A DNA stretch of 64,000 nt from Chryseobacterium gleum (GCA_945881835.1 CAMCVP010000001.1:248001-312000), one strand, 5' to 3'; counted from the first letter of the stretch, positions 1 to 9,525 are shown. The notes: generated by a model from the letters alone, not told the origin. Made by a program: numbers and translations.

Positions 1-81
1 AAGCGAGGCATTGTTCAAGAAAATACTTGACGTTGTAGTTGACAATGATGACGGTTAAACGCATTTGGCTAAGATACAATA

Positions 82-696
82 TCAAGAGTTTGCTTTTCCG
101 TAAGGAACGCGTTGCTGCAAACTGCGTCCAAGCGTAATTTCATCGGTGTATTCCAACTCTGCGCCAACGGCAATGCCGCGAGCAATAGAGGTAATTTCAA
201 TTGGAAGAGCTTGTAATTTTTTCGAGATATAAAACGCAGTGGTTTCTCCTTCCATAGTCGCATTGAAGGCGAAAATGATTTCAGTCACGTGATCACGCTC
301 GCAGCGTTCCACTAAACTTTGAACGGTTAAGTCCGAAGGACCAATGCCGTCCATGGGAGAAATAAGTCCGCCTAATACATGATACAATCCGTGAAACTGC
401 GAAGTGCCTTCCACCGCCATCACATCGCGAATATCTGCTACCACGCACACCGTTTGCTTGTCTCGTCGGTCGTTGGAACAAATTCCGCAGAGCTTATCGT
501 CTGAAAGGTTGTGGCAATTCGAGCAGAATTGAACATGCTGTTTCATGAGTTGAAAGGAAGAAGAGAAGCGCTCCACTTCATCGTTCGAACGGCGCAGAAG
601 ATCTAGCACCAAACGAAGCGCTGTCTTGCGTCCAATGCCAGGCAAAGACGACATTTGGTCAACGGCAGCTTCTATCCATTTCGAACTTGAACTCAT
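82..696 (-). CDS. recR: Recombination protein RecR
   Basis: Translation from MSSSSKWIEAAVDQMSSLPGIGRKTALRLVLDLL; C4 zinc finger CSNCHNLSDDKLCGIC and Toprim-like VCVVADIRDVMAVEGT. The ORF-track start (774) is probably too far upstream. Confidence 0.93.
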   Translation of the reverse strand: MSSSSKWIEAAVDQMSSLPGIGRKTALRLVLDLLRRSNDEVERFSSSFQLMKQHVQFCSNCHNLSDDKLCGICSNDRRDKQTVCVVADIRDVMAVEGTSQFHGLYHVLGGLISPMDGIGPSDLTVQSLVERCERDHVTEIIFAFNATMEGETTAFYISKKLQALPIEITSIARGIAVGAELEYTDEITLGRSLQQRVPYGKANS

Positions 697-786
697 GGCA
701 GCGAAATTACATGCTGTTGTTCGAAACCTTTTCAATAAACAAAAAGACTTTTCAAAAAAATCGATTAATTGCAAAGAAAAACGCGC

Positions 787-2265
787 ATGTCTCCTCTTGT
801 AATTGCATTGGTTCTTATTGTGTACTTCATTGCTCTTTTCGCGGTGGCTGTTGTGACATCTAAAAAAGCCGACAACGCCTCGTTCTTCAAAGCGAATAAA
901 AGTGCGTCTTGGGTTTTGGTTGCTTTCGGAATGATTGGCACATCTCTTTCAGGAGTGACCTTTGTTTCAGTGCCAGGAACCGTGAGTATTGTTGGCATGC
1001 AGTACTTCATGATGGCACTTGGATTTTTTGCAGGATATTTTGTCGTGGCTTTTGTTCTGTTGCCGCTCTACTACAAATTGAATTTGACTTCCATCTACTC
1101 GTATTTAGAAAAGCGCTTTGGTTCTCCGGCGTATGAGCTCGGTGCGTTATTTTTTATTCTGTCGCGAACAGTAGGCGCCTCGCTGCGCCTGTTCTTGGTG
1201 GTGAACGTCATTCAGTTTTTAATCATGGATGCGCTGGGAATTCCATTTGCGGTGACTGCTGGAATTACGCTGCTCATGATTTTGGCATACACCTACAACG
1301 GAGGTGTGAAGACGATTGTCTGGACAGACACCCTTCAAACATTTTTTATGTTGTCGGCCTTGGTGGGTTGTGTGATTTATATTTTGAATCAACTCGGTGG
1401 ATGGGATGCAGCGTGGCAAGCCATTTCTAGTACCAAGGCGACAAGCGGATTGGATTTGGCCTATGTGTTTAACGGCGATGTTCTGCATAAGAAGTATTTC
1501 TTGAAACAGTTTTTGGGCGGTGCATTCATTACGATTGCCATGACAGGATTGGATCAGGAAATGATGCAGAAGAACATCAGTGTTTCCAATTTGAAAGACT
1601 CACAGCGCAACATGATATCGTTCAGTGCGGTTATGGTAATTGTAGTTGGAATGTTCTTGTTTTTAGGTGCGTTGCTCTTCGTTTACATGCAGCAGTTTCA
1701 GTTGGAAAAAGCATACGTGGGCGATGCTATTTTCCCGAACATGGTTATGCAACACATGCCTCCAATTATGGGATTGTTGTTCATTGTAGGATTGGTGAGT
1801 GCGCTGTTTCCCTCGGCCGACGGGGCTATTACGGCGTTGACGGCTTCTTTTTGCATTGACTTGCTTCGCTTTTCGAGGATGGATAAAAGTGAAGAAGAGA
1901 AAGCAAAGATTCGCAAACGCGTCCATTTGGCCTTTACGGTTTTGTTCTTTTTCATCGTTCTTTATTTCCGTTGGTTGAATGAAAAGACGATTGTAGATCT
2001 GCTCATGGATTTAGCTGGATACACCTACGGACCTTTGCTTGGCTTGTTTGCTTTCGGCATACTTACGCAACGCGTATTTATAGGCAGCAAATGGAATGTG
2101 GTGGTGATATGTTTGCTTTCTCCGGTGCTGACTTATTTGCTTGCCTTGAATAGTAAGGCGTGGTTCTTCGGCTACGAAATGGGAGCAGAGAATCTTATTG
2201 TGAATGGTGCTATAACGTTCGGCTTACTTTACTTGCGAAGCAGTTCGCGTCAAAATCTTGCGTAG
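787..2265 (+). CDS. Sodium:solute symporter (SSS family) transporter
   Basis: Multi-TM protein; FGMIGTSLSGVTFVSVPG, GLVSALFPSADGAITALTASFCID and similar SSS motifs. Start taken at MSPLVIALVL rather than 769. Confidence 0.85.
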   Translation: MSPLVIALVLIVYFIALFAVAVVTSKKADNASFFKANKSASWVLVAFGMIGTSLSGVTFVSVPGTVSIVGMQYFMMALGFFAGYFVVAFVLLPLYYKLNLTSIYSYLEKRFGSPAYELGALFFILSRTVGASLRLFLVVNVIQFLIMDALGIPFAVTAGITLLMILAYTYNGGVKTIVWTDTLQTFFMLSALVGCVIYILNQLGGWDAAWQAISSTKATSGLDLAYVFNGDVLHKKYFLKQFLGGAFITIAMTGLDQEMMQKNISVSNLKDSQRNMISFSAVMVIVVGMFLFLGALLFVYMQQFQLEKAYVGDAIFPNMVMQHMPPIMGLLFIVGLVSALFPSADGAITALTASFCIDLLRFSRMDKSEEEKAKIRKRVHLAFTVLFFFIVLYFRWLNEKTIVDLLMDLAGYTYGPLLGLFAFGILTQRVFIGSKWNVVVICLLSPVLTYLLALNSKAWFFGYEMGAENLIVNGAITFGLLYLRSSSRQNLA

Positions 2266-2296
2266 CATCTTTCGCTAGAATCTTCGACTTCGTCGA

Positions 2297-2785
2297 TTAG
2301 ATGCATTTGAAATAATCAAATGGCTCTTTGCAATCTTCGCATTTGTAGAGCGATTTGCAGGCGGTGCTTCCGAATTGAGAGACCATAGCGGTTTGCGAAG
2401 ATTTGCAACGCGGGCAGCGCACGTCGCGCAGTTTACCCATGAGAAGGTTTTTATCTGCGCTGCCCTTTTGTGGCGGCGCAATGCCATACGCTTCCAACTT
2501 AACACGTGCTTCTTCGGTCATCCAGTCTGTTGTCCAGGCCGGAGAAAGAATCGTCTTCACATCGAAATTTTCAACGTGCATTTCCACCAACATTTCGCGA
2601 ACGTCTTGCTCTATGGCATGCATCGCCGGGCAACCCGAATAGGTTGGTGTAATCAAAACAATAACTTTGTTGTCTTCGAGCTGAACATCGCGCACAATGC
2701 CCATTTCAACCACATTCAAGACGGGAATCTCTGGATCTTCCACTTCTTTGAGAAACTCCCAAATTTCTTGAATCGAGTAATTCAT
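2297..2785 (-). CDS. paaD: Phenylacetyl-CoA epoxidase subunit PaaD (MIP18/DUF59 family)
   Basis: WEFLKEVEDPEIPVLNVVEMGIVRDV, TPTYSGCPAM, C-terminal CPRCKSSQTAMVSQFGSTACKSLYKCEDCKEPFDYFKCI; adjacent to paaC and paaB. Confidence 0.93.
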   Translation of the reverse strand: MNYSIQEIWEFLKEVEDPEIPVLNVVEMGIVRDVQLEDNKVIVLITPTYSGCPAMHAIEQDVREMLVEMHVENFDVKTILSPAWTTDWMTEEARVKLEAYGIAPPQKGSADKNLLMGKLRDVRCPRCKSSQTAMVSQFGSTACKSLYKCEDCKEPFDYFKCI

Positions 2786-2786
2786 T

Positions 2787-3536
2787 TTACCACTTTGAAT
2801 TCGGGTAAGTTCTTTGAAGAAATTGCATTTCGCTCAACAGATGTCCGAGATGTTCGGTGTGCTTTCCTTCGCGTCCGCCTTTGTGCATCCATCCTGAAAC
2901 AGGCATTTGCAGAGTGGCTTCATTCAAAGTCGCTTGAACATTTTCCATCCAGGTTTGATGAAGACTTTCAACGTTTGGACAAATACCCGTTGCTGAAAGA
3001 TCTGTATCGTTTGCATTTGGAATAAACCATTCACCGGTGTAACTCCAAATGTTGTTCACTGCTTTTTGAATGCGTGCATGACTTTCTTCCGTTCCGTCGC
3101 CCATGCGCAAAACCCAGTCACGACCGTGTTGCAAGTGGTAACGAACTTCTTTCACAGACTTCAATGCAAATTCTTGAAGGAAGGTGTTACTCGATTTAGA
3201 AAGTTCAGTTAGATATAAGTTGTACCATTCCGAATACAAATACTGACGGGCAATTGTAAAGGCGTAGTCTCCGTTTGGAAGTTCCAACGCTAAGAAATTT
3301 TTGTAATCCCAAGCGTCGCGAAGGAATGCCCAATCGTCTTCTGTTTTGGTGTCTCCGCTGGCTTCTGCTAAATGCTTGAAAAGTAACGTTGCCTGACCAA
3401 TGTAATCCAACGCCATGTTGCTTAATGCAATGTCTTCTTCCAACACAGGTCCGTGACCGCACCATTCCGAAAGGCGCTGTCCGAGTATAAGGTTGTTGTC
3501 TGCTAAATGCAGCGCTAATGCTTCTTCTTTCTTCAT
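2787..3536 (-). CDS. paaC: Phenylacetyl-CoA epoxidase subunit PaaC
   Basis: HLADNNLILGQRLSEWCGHGPVLEEDIALSNMALDYIGQA; KEVRYHLQHGRDWVLRMGDGTEESH. Confidence 0.93.
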   Translation of the reverse strand: MKKEEALALHLADNNLILGQRLSEWCGHGPVLEEDIALSNMALDYIGQATLLFKHLAEASGDTKTEDDWAFLRDAWDYKNFLALELPNGDYAFTIARQYLYSEWYNLYLTELSKSSNTFLQEFALKSVKEVRYHLQHGRDWVLRMGDGTEESHARIQKAVNNIWSYTGEWFIPNANDTDLSATGICPNVESLHQTWMENVQATLNEATLQMPVSGWMHKGGREGKHTEHLGHLLSEMQFLQRTYPNSKW

Positions 3537-3538
3537 GA

Positions 3539-3826
3539 TTACATGTGTCCGATTTCGTCAGGGATGTCGTAAAATGTTGGGTGACGATAAACTTTGTCGT
3601 TTGCTGGATCGAACATAGCGTCTTTGTCTGCCGGAGCAGAGGCTGTGATTTCAGAACTTGGAACTACCCAAATGCTCACGCCTTCCATGCGACGCGTGTA
3701 TACGTCACGTGCATTTTCAATCGCCATTTTAGCATCTGCTGCGTGTAAACTTCCAACGTGTTTGTGCGCTAATCCGCTTTTGCTGCGGATGAATATTTCC
3801 CATAAGGGCCAGTTCGACTTACTCAT
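3539..3826 (-). CDS. paaB: Phenylacetyl-CoA epoxidase subunit PaaB
   Basis: MSKSNWPLWEIFIRSKSGLAHKHVGSLHAADAKMAIENARDVYTRR; start set at 3826 rather than 3871. Confidence 0.92.
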   Translation of the reverse strand: MSKSNWPLWEIFIRSKSGLAHKHVGSLHAADAKMAIENARDVYTRRMEGVSIWVVPSSEITASAPADKDAMFDPANDKVYRHPTFYDIPDEIGHM

Positions 3827-3926
3827 AATTTCTAATTCTTGCAACGAATTTAATCCGATTCGCGTGTACAAAAATCAGTTTCCATAATAATTCTATATTT
3901 GTGAGGAAAATCATCACCCCAATTCT

Positions 3927-4562
3927 ATGTCGAATCTTTCTGTAGCTGAGTTCCAACAAGTGTTTCCCGATATCTACGAGCGTAGTACGGTAGAGGTTAT
4001 TTTAGAAACGGCCAAGTTGAAAAAACTACGCGCAGATGATTGGATGGTAGACATTGGAGATCCCATTGTTTACATGCCATTATTGTTGAAAGGACAATTG
4101 CGTATTCTTCGTGAAGATGAAGAAGGGCATGAGTTGTTGCTGTATTACATTCGTCCAGGTGAAACGTGCGCTATGTCCCTTACTTGCTGCAGCGGAAACG
4201 CGGTGAGCAATGTTCGCGCGGTAGCCGAAGAAGACACAGAGTTGTTGCTTTTGCCCATTCAGATTATTGATGAATGGACCACGAAGTACCCTTCCTTCAA
4301 ATCGTTTATTCTTAAAACGTATCAGCGAAGATTTGAAGAATTGCTGAACACGATAGACAGCATTGCTTTTCATAACCTCGATGATCGCTTGTCGCAATTG
4401 CTGAAACAGAAATCAGAGAAGGAGGGAAGTGAACTGAAAACCACACACCAAGAATTAGCAAATCAGTTGAATTCTTCTCGCGAAGTTATTTCCCGTTTGC
4501 TCAAGCAAATGGAGCGAAAAGGAAAAATTCAAATGGGAAGAAATAAGATTACTCTTTTATAA
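3927..4562 (+). CDS. Crp/Fnr family transcriptional regulator
   Basis: N-terminal cNMP-binding-like fold, C-terminal HTH TTHQELANQLNSSREVISRLLKQMERKGKIQ. Confidence 0.9.
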   Translation: MSNLSVAEFQQVFPDIYERSTVEVILETAKLKKLRADDWMVDIGDPIVYMPLLLKGQLRILREDEEGHELLLYYIRPGETCAMSLTCCSGNAVSNVRAVAEEDTELLLLPIQIIDEWTTKYPSFKSFILKTYQRRFEELLNTIDSIAFHNLDDRLSQLLKQKSEKEGSELKTTHQELANQLNSSREVISRLLKQMERKGKIQMGRNKITLL

Positions 4563-5700
4563 TTCTTTGGGTTACGTTTCCGTCTTTGCTTGTTAGTTTA
4601 ATCAAGTACATTCCTGCTGGAAGGCTTGATAAATCAAGTGTTTTCTTTTTGCTGAGGAATGAGTCTTCCAAAACTGTTTGTCCGGAAATTGTTATCACAG
4701 TCAGCTCTTTTCTTCCACCTAAATCTGCATTGATTTGAATAGAACCGGTCGTTGGATTCGGGAAGATTTCAATTTGTTCCATCAATTCATTCACACCAAC
4801 TCCGCATTCACCCGCGGTGAAATGCACTATACCGTGGAAATAGATAGCATCGCAAGAATTTCCATAGGTGACACCGTCACAACCACACACAGGATCGTAA
4901 ATCGTTAAGCAACCGATGTTTGGATCTATGAGTGAAGAATCCACACAGACTGCCGAGGATGCGCAGTTACTCAAGCATTCTTCAAGAGTGGAATAAAATG
5001 AAGTGGAATAATCGAGGTTCCCTGCAATATACCCGCATCCACTGTAACCGGAACATGAAATGCCATTAGAGGCGAAACCCAAGAACATATCACACATACC
5101 GAAATCAATTCCCTCTACAATACTGCATTGTACGGCTTGTTCAATACAAGGTCCATCTGTATAACTTATGACTCCTCCGTAGTATGTGGCTTCACACGCA
5201 TTGGAATAAGTCACGTTGTTGCATCCGCAAACAGGCATCCAGATCATCGGGCAAAGCATGGTTGGGTCAATTAAAGTTGAATCAATACATTCCAAAATAA
5301 CGACGGTATCTCCAAGGCATTGGCTGTTGCAAGCGTATGTTGAAGTGAAAAACCCAGCGGTGTAGTCTATTCCGTCAGTACCAATATATCCACAACCACT
5401 GAGCGAAACACAACCGCTGTCGGTAAGAGCTATTCCCAAAGGCATAGCACATTCACCGAATCCAACACCGAGCGGAATAGGAAGGCACGGAGAAGTAGTG
5501 CATTCTCCGTCGGTAAATTGCGTAACTCCACCGTAGTTAATTGCCTCGCAGGAATTGGCGTAGGTATTTCCATCACATCCGCATACGGGTGCCCAGATTG
5601 CAGGGCAAATAGCGTTCTGGTTTATAAGTGATTTGTCTATGCATTGTGCAGATCCGATTAGCGCACTAACGGTGAAGAGCAATGTGAAAAGTTGTTTCAT
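4549..5700 (-). CDS. Secreted multi-Kazal protease-inhibitor-like protein with T9SS C-terminal sorting domain
   Basis: Signal peptide MKQLFTLLFTVSALIGSAQ; three Kazal-like PVCGCDGxTYxNxCxA modules alternating with two other Cys-rich modules; C-term FPNPTTGSIQI...GMYLIKLTSKDGNVTQRIIKE. Confidence 0.85.
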   Translation of the reverse strand: MKQLFTLLFTVSALIGSAQCIDKSLINQNAICPAIWAPVCGCDGNTYANSCEAINYGGVTQFTDGECTTSPCLPIPLGVGFGECAMPLGIALTDSGCVSLSGCGYIGTDGIDYTAGFFTSTYACNSQCLGDTVVILECIDSTLIDPTMLCPMIWMPVCGCNNVTYSNACEATYYGGVISYTDGPCIEQAVQCSIVEGIDFGMCDMFLGFASNGISCSGYSGCGYIAGNLDYSTSFYSTLEECLSNCASSAVCVDSSLIDPNIGCLTIYDPVCGCDGVTYGNSCDAIYFHGIVHFTAGECGVGVNELMEQIEIFPNPTTGSIQINADLGGRKELTVITISGQTVLEDSFLSKKKTLDLSSLPAGMYLIKLTSKDGNVTQRIIKE

Positions 5701-5746
5701 GATAATGAGATAAAATATAGAGTCAAAAGGTTGTTTGAGTTGAAAA

Positions 5747-5772
5747 ATAAAAGCCCTTTCGGGCTTTTAAAA
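5747..5772 (-). terminator. Rho-independent-like terminator hairpin
   Basis: AAAAGCCCTTTCGGGCTTTT inverted repeat with a T-run on both strands, downstream of the 5773-6117 gene. Confidence 0.65.
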
Positions 5773-6117
5773 TTAGTCTTCGTCTTCGTCAGATTCATCG
5801 GCGTCGTCAGCAACGTCGTCGTTGTCATCCTCATCGTCGTCATCGTCATTTGAATCGTCATCTGATTTGAATCCATCAATGTCATTCAAGTTCAAACCGT
5901 CATCGTTTCCTTCTTCCTCATCGACCTTCATGTTCTTGTCAATCTTGAACAAGTAAATGGTGTCTTCCGTGCGGATTTCAAGAGCTTTAATAAATTCACC
6001 TTTTGGAGTGGTGAAAGAAACTAAGTGTTCATTTTCGAAACCGTTCGGATAAGCGGCTTCAATTAATGCAGCATGTTCGTCAGTTATGCTGTTGTAGTCT
6101 TTAATTACGCGTTTCAT
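5773..6117 (-). CDS. Conserved small protein with Asp/Glu-rich C-terminal tail
   Basis: MKRVIKDYNSITDEHAALIEAAYPNGFENEHLVSFTTPKGEFIKALEIRTEDTIYLFKID; tail DDDSNDDDDDEDDNDDVADDADESDEDED. Confidence 0.75.
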   Translation of the reverse strand: MKRVIKDYNSITDEHAALIEAAYPNGFENEHLVSFTTPKGEFIKALEIRTEDTIYLFKIDKNMKVDEEEGNDDGLNLNDIDGFKSDDDSNDDDDDEDDNDDVADDADESDEDED

Positions 6118-6134
6118 AATTCAAAAAAAAACTC

Positions 6135-7112
6135 TTAGTGATTTAATAGCCAAGCAAAAATAAGAGGAGCAACAATTGTCGCGTCGCTTTCAATAATAAA
6201 TTTAGGAGTGTTAATGTCTAATTTACCCCAAGTAATTTTTTCGTTTGGAACTGCACCGCTATACGATCCGTAACTGGTGGTGCTGTCTGAAATCTGACAG
6301 AAATAACCCCAGAATGGAATGTCGTGCATTTCCATATCTTGATAAAGCATAGGCACCACACAAATTGGGAAGTCACCTGCAATACCGCCGCCGATTTGGA
6401 AGAATCCAACTCCTTTTCCACCTGAGTTCTTGGTGTACCAATCTGCTAACCACATCATGTATTCAATACCGCTCTTCATAGTGGTAGGCTGAATTTCACC
6501 TTTGATGCAATAGCTAGCGAAAATATTTCCCATGGTGCTATCTTCCCATCCTGGACAAATGATTGGAAGGTTACGCTCTGCAGCAGCAATCATCCAAGAG
6601 TTCTTCGGGTCAATTTGGTAGTATTGTTCCAATACACCGCTCAAGATCATTTTGTACATGAACTCATGCGGGAAATAACGCTCGCCTTTCGCTTGCGCAT
6701 CTGCCCAAAGTGCATGAATGTGTTTTTGCAATCTTCTGAATGCTTCTTCCTCTGGGATACAGGTGTCGGTAACACGGTTCAATCCACGTTCCAACAAACC
6801 CCATTCTTCTTGCGGAGTTAAATCGCGGTAATTCGGAACACGCTCGTAGTGATCATGAGCCACAAGGTTCATAAGATCTTCTTCGAGGTTCGCACCGGTG
6901 CAAGAGATAATGTCAACCTTCCCAGCGCGAATCATTTCCGCCAAAGAAATTCCTAACTCTGCAGTAGACATAGCTCCTGCTAGAGTGATCATCATTTTGC
7001 CACCTTCTGTTAAGTGTGCTTCGTAACCTTTGGCTGCGTCAACCAAAGCCGCAGAGTTGAAGTGCAAGTAATTGCTCTCCATGAACTCACGCATTGTAGA
7101 ATATTTTCCCAT
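6135..7112 (-). CDS. Deoxyhypusine synthase-like family protein
   Basis: Deoxyhypusine-synthase-type motifs: ITLAGAMSTAELGISLAEMIRAGKVDIISCTGANLEEDL, GVGFFQIGGGIAGDFPICVVPML, PFWGYFCQISDSTTSYGSYSGAVPNEKITWGK. Confidence 0.88.
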   Translation of the reverse strand: MGKYSTMREFMESNYLHFNSAALVDAAKGYEAHLTEGGKMMITLAGAMSTAELGISLAEMIRAGKVDIISCTGANLEEDLMNLVAHDHYERVPNYRDLTPQEEWGLLERGLNRVTDTCIPEEEAFRRLQKHIHALWADAQAKGERYFPHEFMYKMILSGVLEQYYQIDPKNSWMIAAAERNLPIICPGWEDSTMGNIFASYCIKGEIQPTTMKSGIEYMMWLADWYTKNSGGKGVGFFQIGGGIAGDFPICVVPMLYQDMEMHDIPFWGYFCQISDSTTSYGSYSGAVPNEKITWGKLDINTPKFIIESDATIVAPLIFAWLLNH

Positions 7113-7205
7113 AGTGTTCGCGAAATTCGAACATCAATTCGAATTTTCAATAAAAAAGTTTGTGATTTTTTTTTAGGGTAAGAATGTTGAAAGAAAAACA
7201 AGCGT

Positions 7206-8069
7206 TTATCTGATTGCTTTTTCAGTGCGTTCATTCACCAATTTCACAATGTGACGAATGGTTCTGCGCTTGATGATTCGCTCCAGTTCTTTGTCGGTTC
7301 CCTCATTAACGAGATATTGAAATTTGAATTTCACGAATTCATTCGTAACGGCAAAGACTTTCAAATTGAACGATCCCGGTTGAATAGAAGAATGGAATTC
7401 CTTTATGCCTCCTACAATTTCATTTTCCAATTCAATTACATCGTTTACTGCGAGAATATCAATTTCAAAATCGAGACTGGTTTTTTTGATTTCTCTTCGA
7501 GTGTAGTTCACAATATCTGAACTGAAAACAACGCTATTTGGAATGTAAATCAAATCGTCGTCTTCGTTAATCAAGTGAACGCTGGAAAGCGTAATGTCTT
7601 GAATCTTACCTTTGTGAAGACCAATAGAAACTTCGTCGCCAATATTCACCACACGCGCAAAAGTCATGTACATTCCATTGATGAAATTCGAAATGTAGTC
7701 TTTTGCAATCAACACAATGGCAGCGGCTAGCAACGAAAGCGTAGTCAGAGCTTTTTCCAACGAGATGTTGAGAATAGCGAGTAGAAGAAGCCCTGCATAA
7801 AGTGCGAAAAGCACTTTTTTGATGTGACCAATTCCATAAAGAAAATTGTCTCGCTTACCAACCAATTCCGAACGGTAAAAAAGCACAACAACCTGATGAA
7901 TGATGTCTGTGATAAAAACGGTAATAGCCACTCTGAAAACAGATTCAGCCATGTAAGAGACATACGGAAATTGCTTCACAAATTCAAGAATGCCATTCTT
8001 GTAAGTAAACGCTGTCGTTAAGACAATGAGCAAAACAAATAAATGAATACTCGAATTCCGTTTAATCAT
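7206..8069 (-). CDS. MscS-family mechanosensitive ion channel
   Basis: KDYISNFINGMYMTFARVVNIGDEVSIGLHKGKIQDITLSSVHLINEDDDLIYIPNSVV. Confidence 0.88.
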   Translation of the reverse strand: MIKRNSSIHLFVLLIVLTTAFTYKNGILEFVKQFPYVSYMAESVFRVAITVFITDIIHQVVVLFYRSELVGKRDNFLYGIGHIKKVLFALYAGLLLLAILNISLEKALTTLSLLAAAIVLIAKDYISNFINGMYMTFARVVNIGDEVSIGLHKGKIQDITLSSVHLINEDDDLIYIPNSVVFSSDIVNYTRREIKKTSLDFEIDILAVNDVIELENEIVGGIKEFHSSIQPGSFNLKVFAVTNEFVKFKFQYLVNEGTDKELERIIKRRTIRHIVKLVNERTEKAIR

Positions 8070-9462
8070 TGTAATATCCTAAAATTTCTAAGATGTCTTT
8101 CGGTTTTTGTTCAGGAGCAAACTCTTTGTATTTCACTTTTCCTTTCGCATCGCGATCTATAAGAATGTGTCTTGGCTGAGGAACAAGGCAGTGGTGAATT
8201 CCACCAAAACCACCAAGGGTATCTTGATAAGCACCGGTGTTAAAGAAGCCTATGTATTGGTCCTGATCAGGATAAAATCTCGGAAGATAAATCGCATTCG
8301 TGTGCTGCTCCGAATTGTAGTAATCATCTGAATCGCACGTCAATCCACCCAAGAAAACACGCTCATACACTTCGTCCCAATTGTTGAGCGGAAGCATAAT
8401 GAATCGCTTGTTAATCGCCCAGGTGTCGGGCAATGTAGTCATGAATGAAGAGTCAATCATGTTCCACTTCTCACGATCGTTTTGTTCTTTCTGGTAAAGG
8501 ATTTTGTAAATCGCTCCGCCGCTTTCTCCAACGGTGAATGATCCGAACTCAGTGAAGATATTTGGAACTGGAACTCCCGAATCTTCGCAAGCAGCTTTAA
8601 TCTGACGAAGAATTTCGGTCACCATGTATTGATAATCGAAGCTGAATGCAATGGAAGTTTTTATGGGGAAACCGCCTCCAATATTCAAGCTGTCGAGTGT
8701 TGGACAAATCTCACGCAATTCGCAATACACTTTCAAACACTTCACCAATTCATTCCAGTAATAGGCAGTGTCTTTGATACCGCTATTGATGAAGAAGTGA
8801 AGCATTTTCAATTTCAAATTCGGATCGTCGTGAATGACTTTCTTGTAGAACTTCGTGATGTTCTTGTAGCCAATTCCCAAACGCGAAGTGTAGAATTCGA
8901 ACTTCGGTTCTTCTTCACTCGCAATACGAATCCCAATGTTTAAAGCCGAAGTAGCTCGTTCTTTGAACACATTCAACTCATAAGCATTATCTATAACCGG
9001 AATAATGTTCTCGAATCCGTTTTCCTTCAAATCCAAAATACGCTGTACGTATTCTTCTTTTTTGAATCCGTTGCACACTATTGTTTGCTCCTTCGTGATT
9101 TTCTTCAGCGTGTACAGACGCTTAATCAAATCTATGTCGTAAGCCGAAGAGGTTTCCAAATGAACTTTGTTCTTCAACACTTCTTCCAACACGTATCTGA
9201 AATGCGAACTCTTTGTGCAATAGCAATAGTGGTATTCGCCTTCGTAACCGACTTCTTGTCTTCCTTTATCGAACCACTCTTTTGCGCGATTAATATTCTC
9301 CGTAATTTTTGGCAAATAAGTAAACTTCAACGGAGAACCGAATTTCTTCACAAGCTCCATCATTGGAACTCCGTGAAAAACCAATTCGTCATTTTCCATT
9401 TGAAACTCTTCCTGAGGCCATTCAAATGTTTGGTCAATTAAATCTTTGTACTTCGTATTCAT
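8062..9462 (-). CDS. speA: Arginine decarboxylase (Bacteroidota-type, alanine-racemase fold)
   Basis: PLP-binding-type Lys region HYCYCTKSSHF, SLNIGGGFPI, CDSDDYY; product-length and motif match to biosynthetic arginine decarboxylase. Confidence 0.85.
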   Translation of the reverse strand: MNTKYKDLIDQTFEWPQEEFQMENDELVFHGVPMMELVKKFGSPLKFTYLPKITENINRAKEWFDKGRQEVGYEGEYHYCYCTKSSHFRYVLEEVLKNKVHLETSSAYDIDLIKRLYTLKKITKEQTIVCNGFKKEEYVQRILDLKENGFENIIPVIDNAYELNVFKERATSALNIGIRIASEEEPKFEFYTSRLGIGYKNITKFYKKVIHDDPNLKLKMLHFFINSGIKDTAYYWNELVKCLKVYCELREICPTLDSLNIGGGFPIKTSIAFSFDYQYMVTEILRQIKAACEDSGVPVPNIFTEFGSFTVGESGGAIYKILYQKEQNDREKWNMIDSSFMTTLPDTWAINKRFIMLPLNNWDEVYERVFLGGLTCDSDDYYNSEQHTNAIYLPRFYPDQDQYIGFFNTGAYQDTLGGFGGIHHCLVPQPRHILIDRDAKGKVKYKEFAPEQKPKDILEILGYYND

Positions 9463-9525
9463 TAGTCTTTACCGCGCTTAATATTTTTTGCAATTTTAGT
9501 GTGTAAATGCTTACGCAAAACCATT

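Noticed and set aside
2375-3025. 216-aa plus-strand ORF opposite paaD/paaC
   Set aside because: Fully overlaps well-supported paa genes on the other strand; composition is His/Phe/Arg-rich antisense type.
3890-3901. Strong promoter before the Crp/Fnr gene
   Set aside because: TATATTTG is present (3894-3901) but no TTG at the proper -33 spacing; too weak to list as a feature.
5773-5900. Microsatellite-like GTC/ATC repeat as regulatory DNA
   Set aside because: Explained by coding of an Asp/Glu-rich C-terminal tail.
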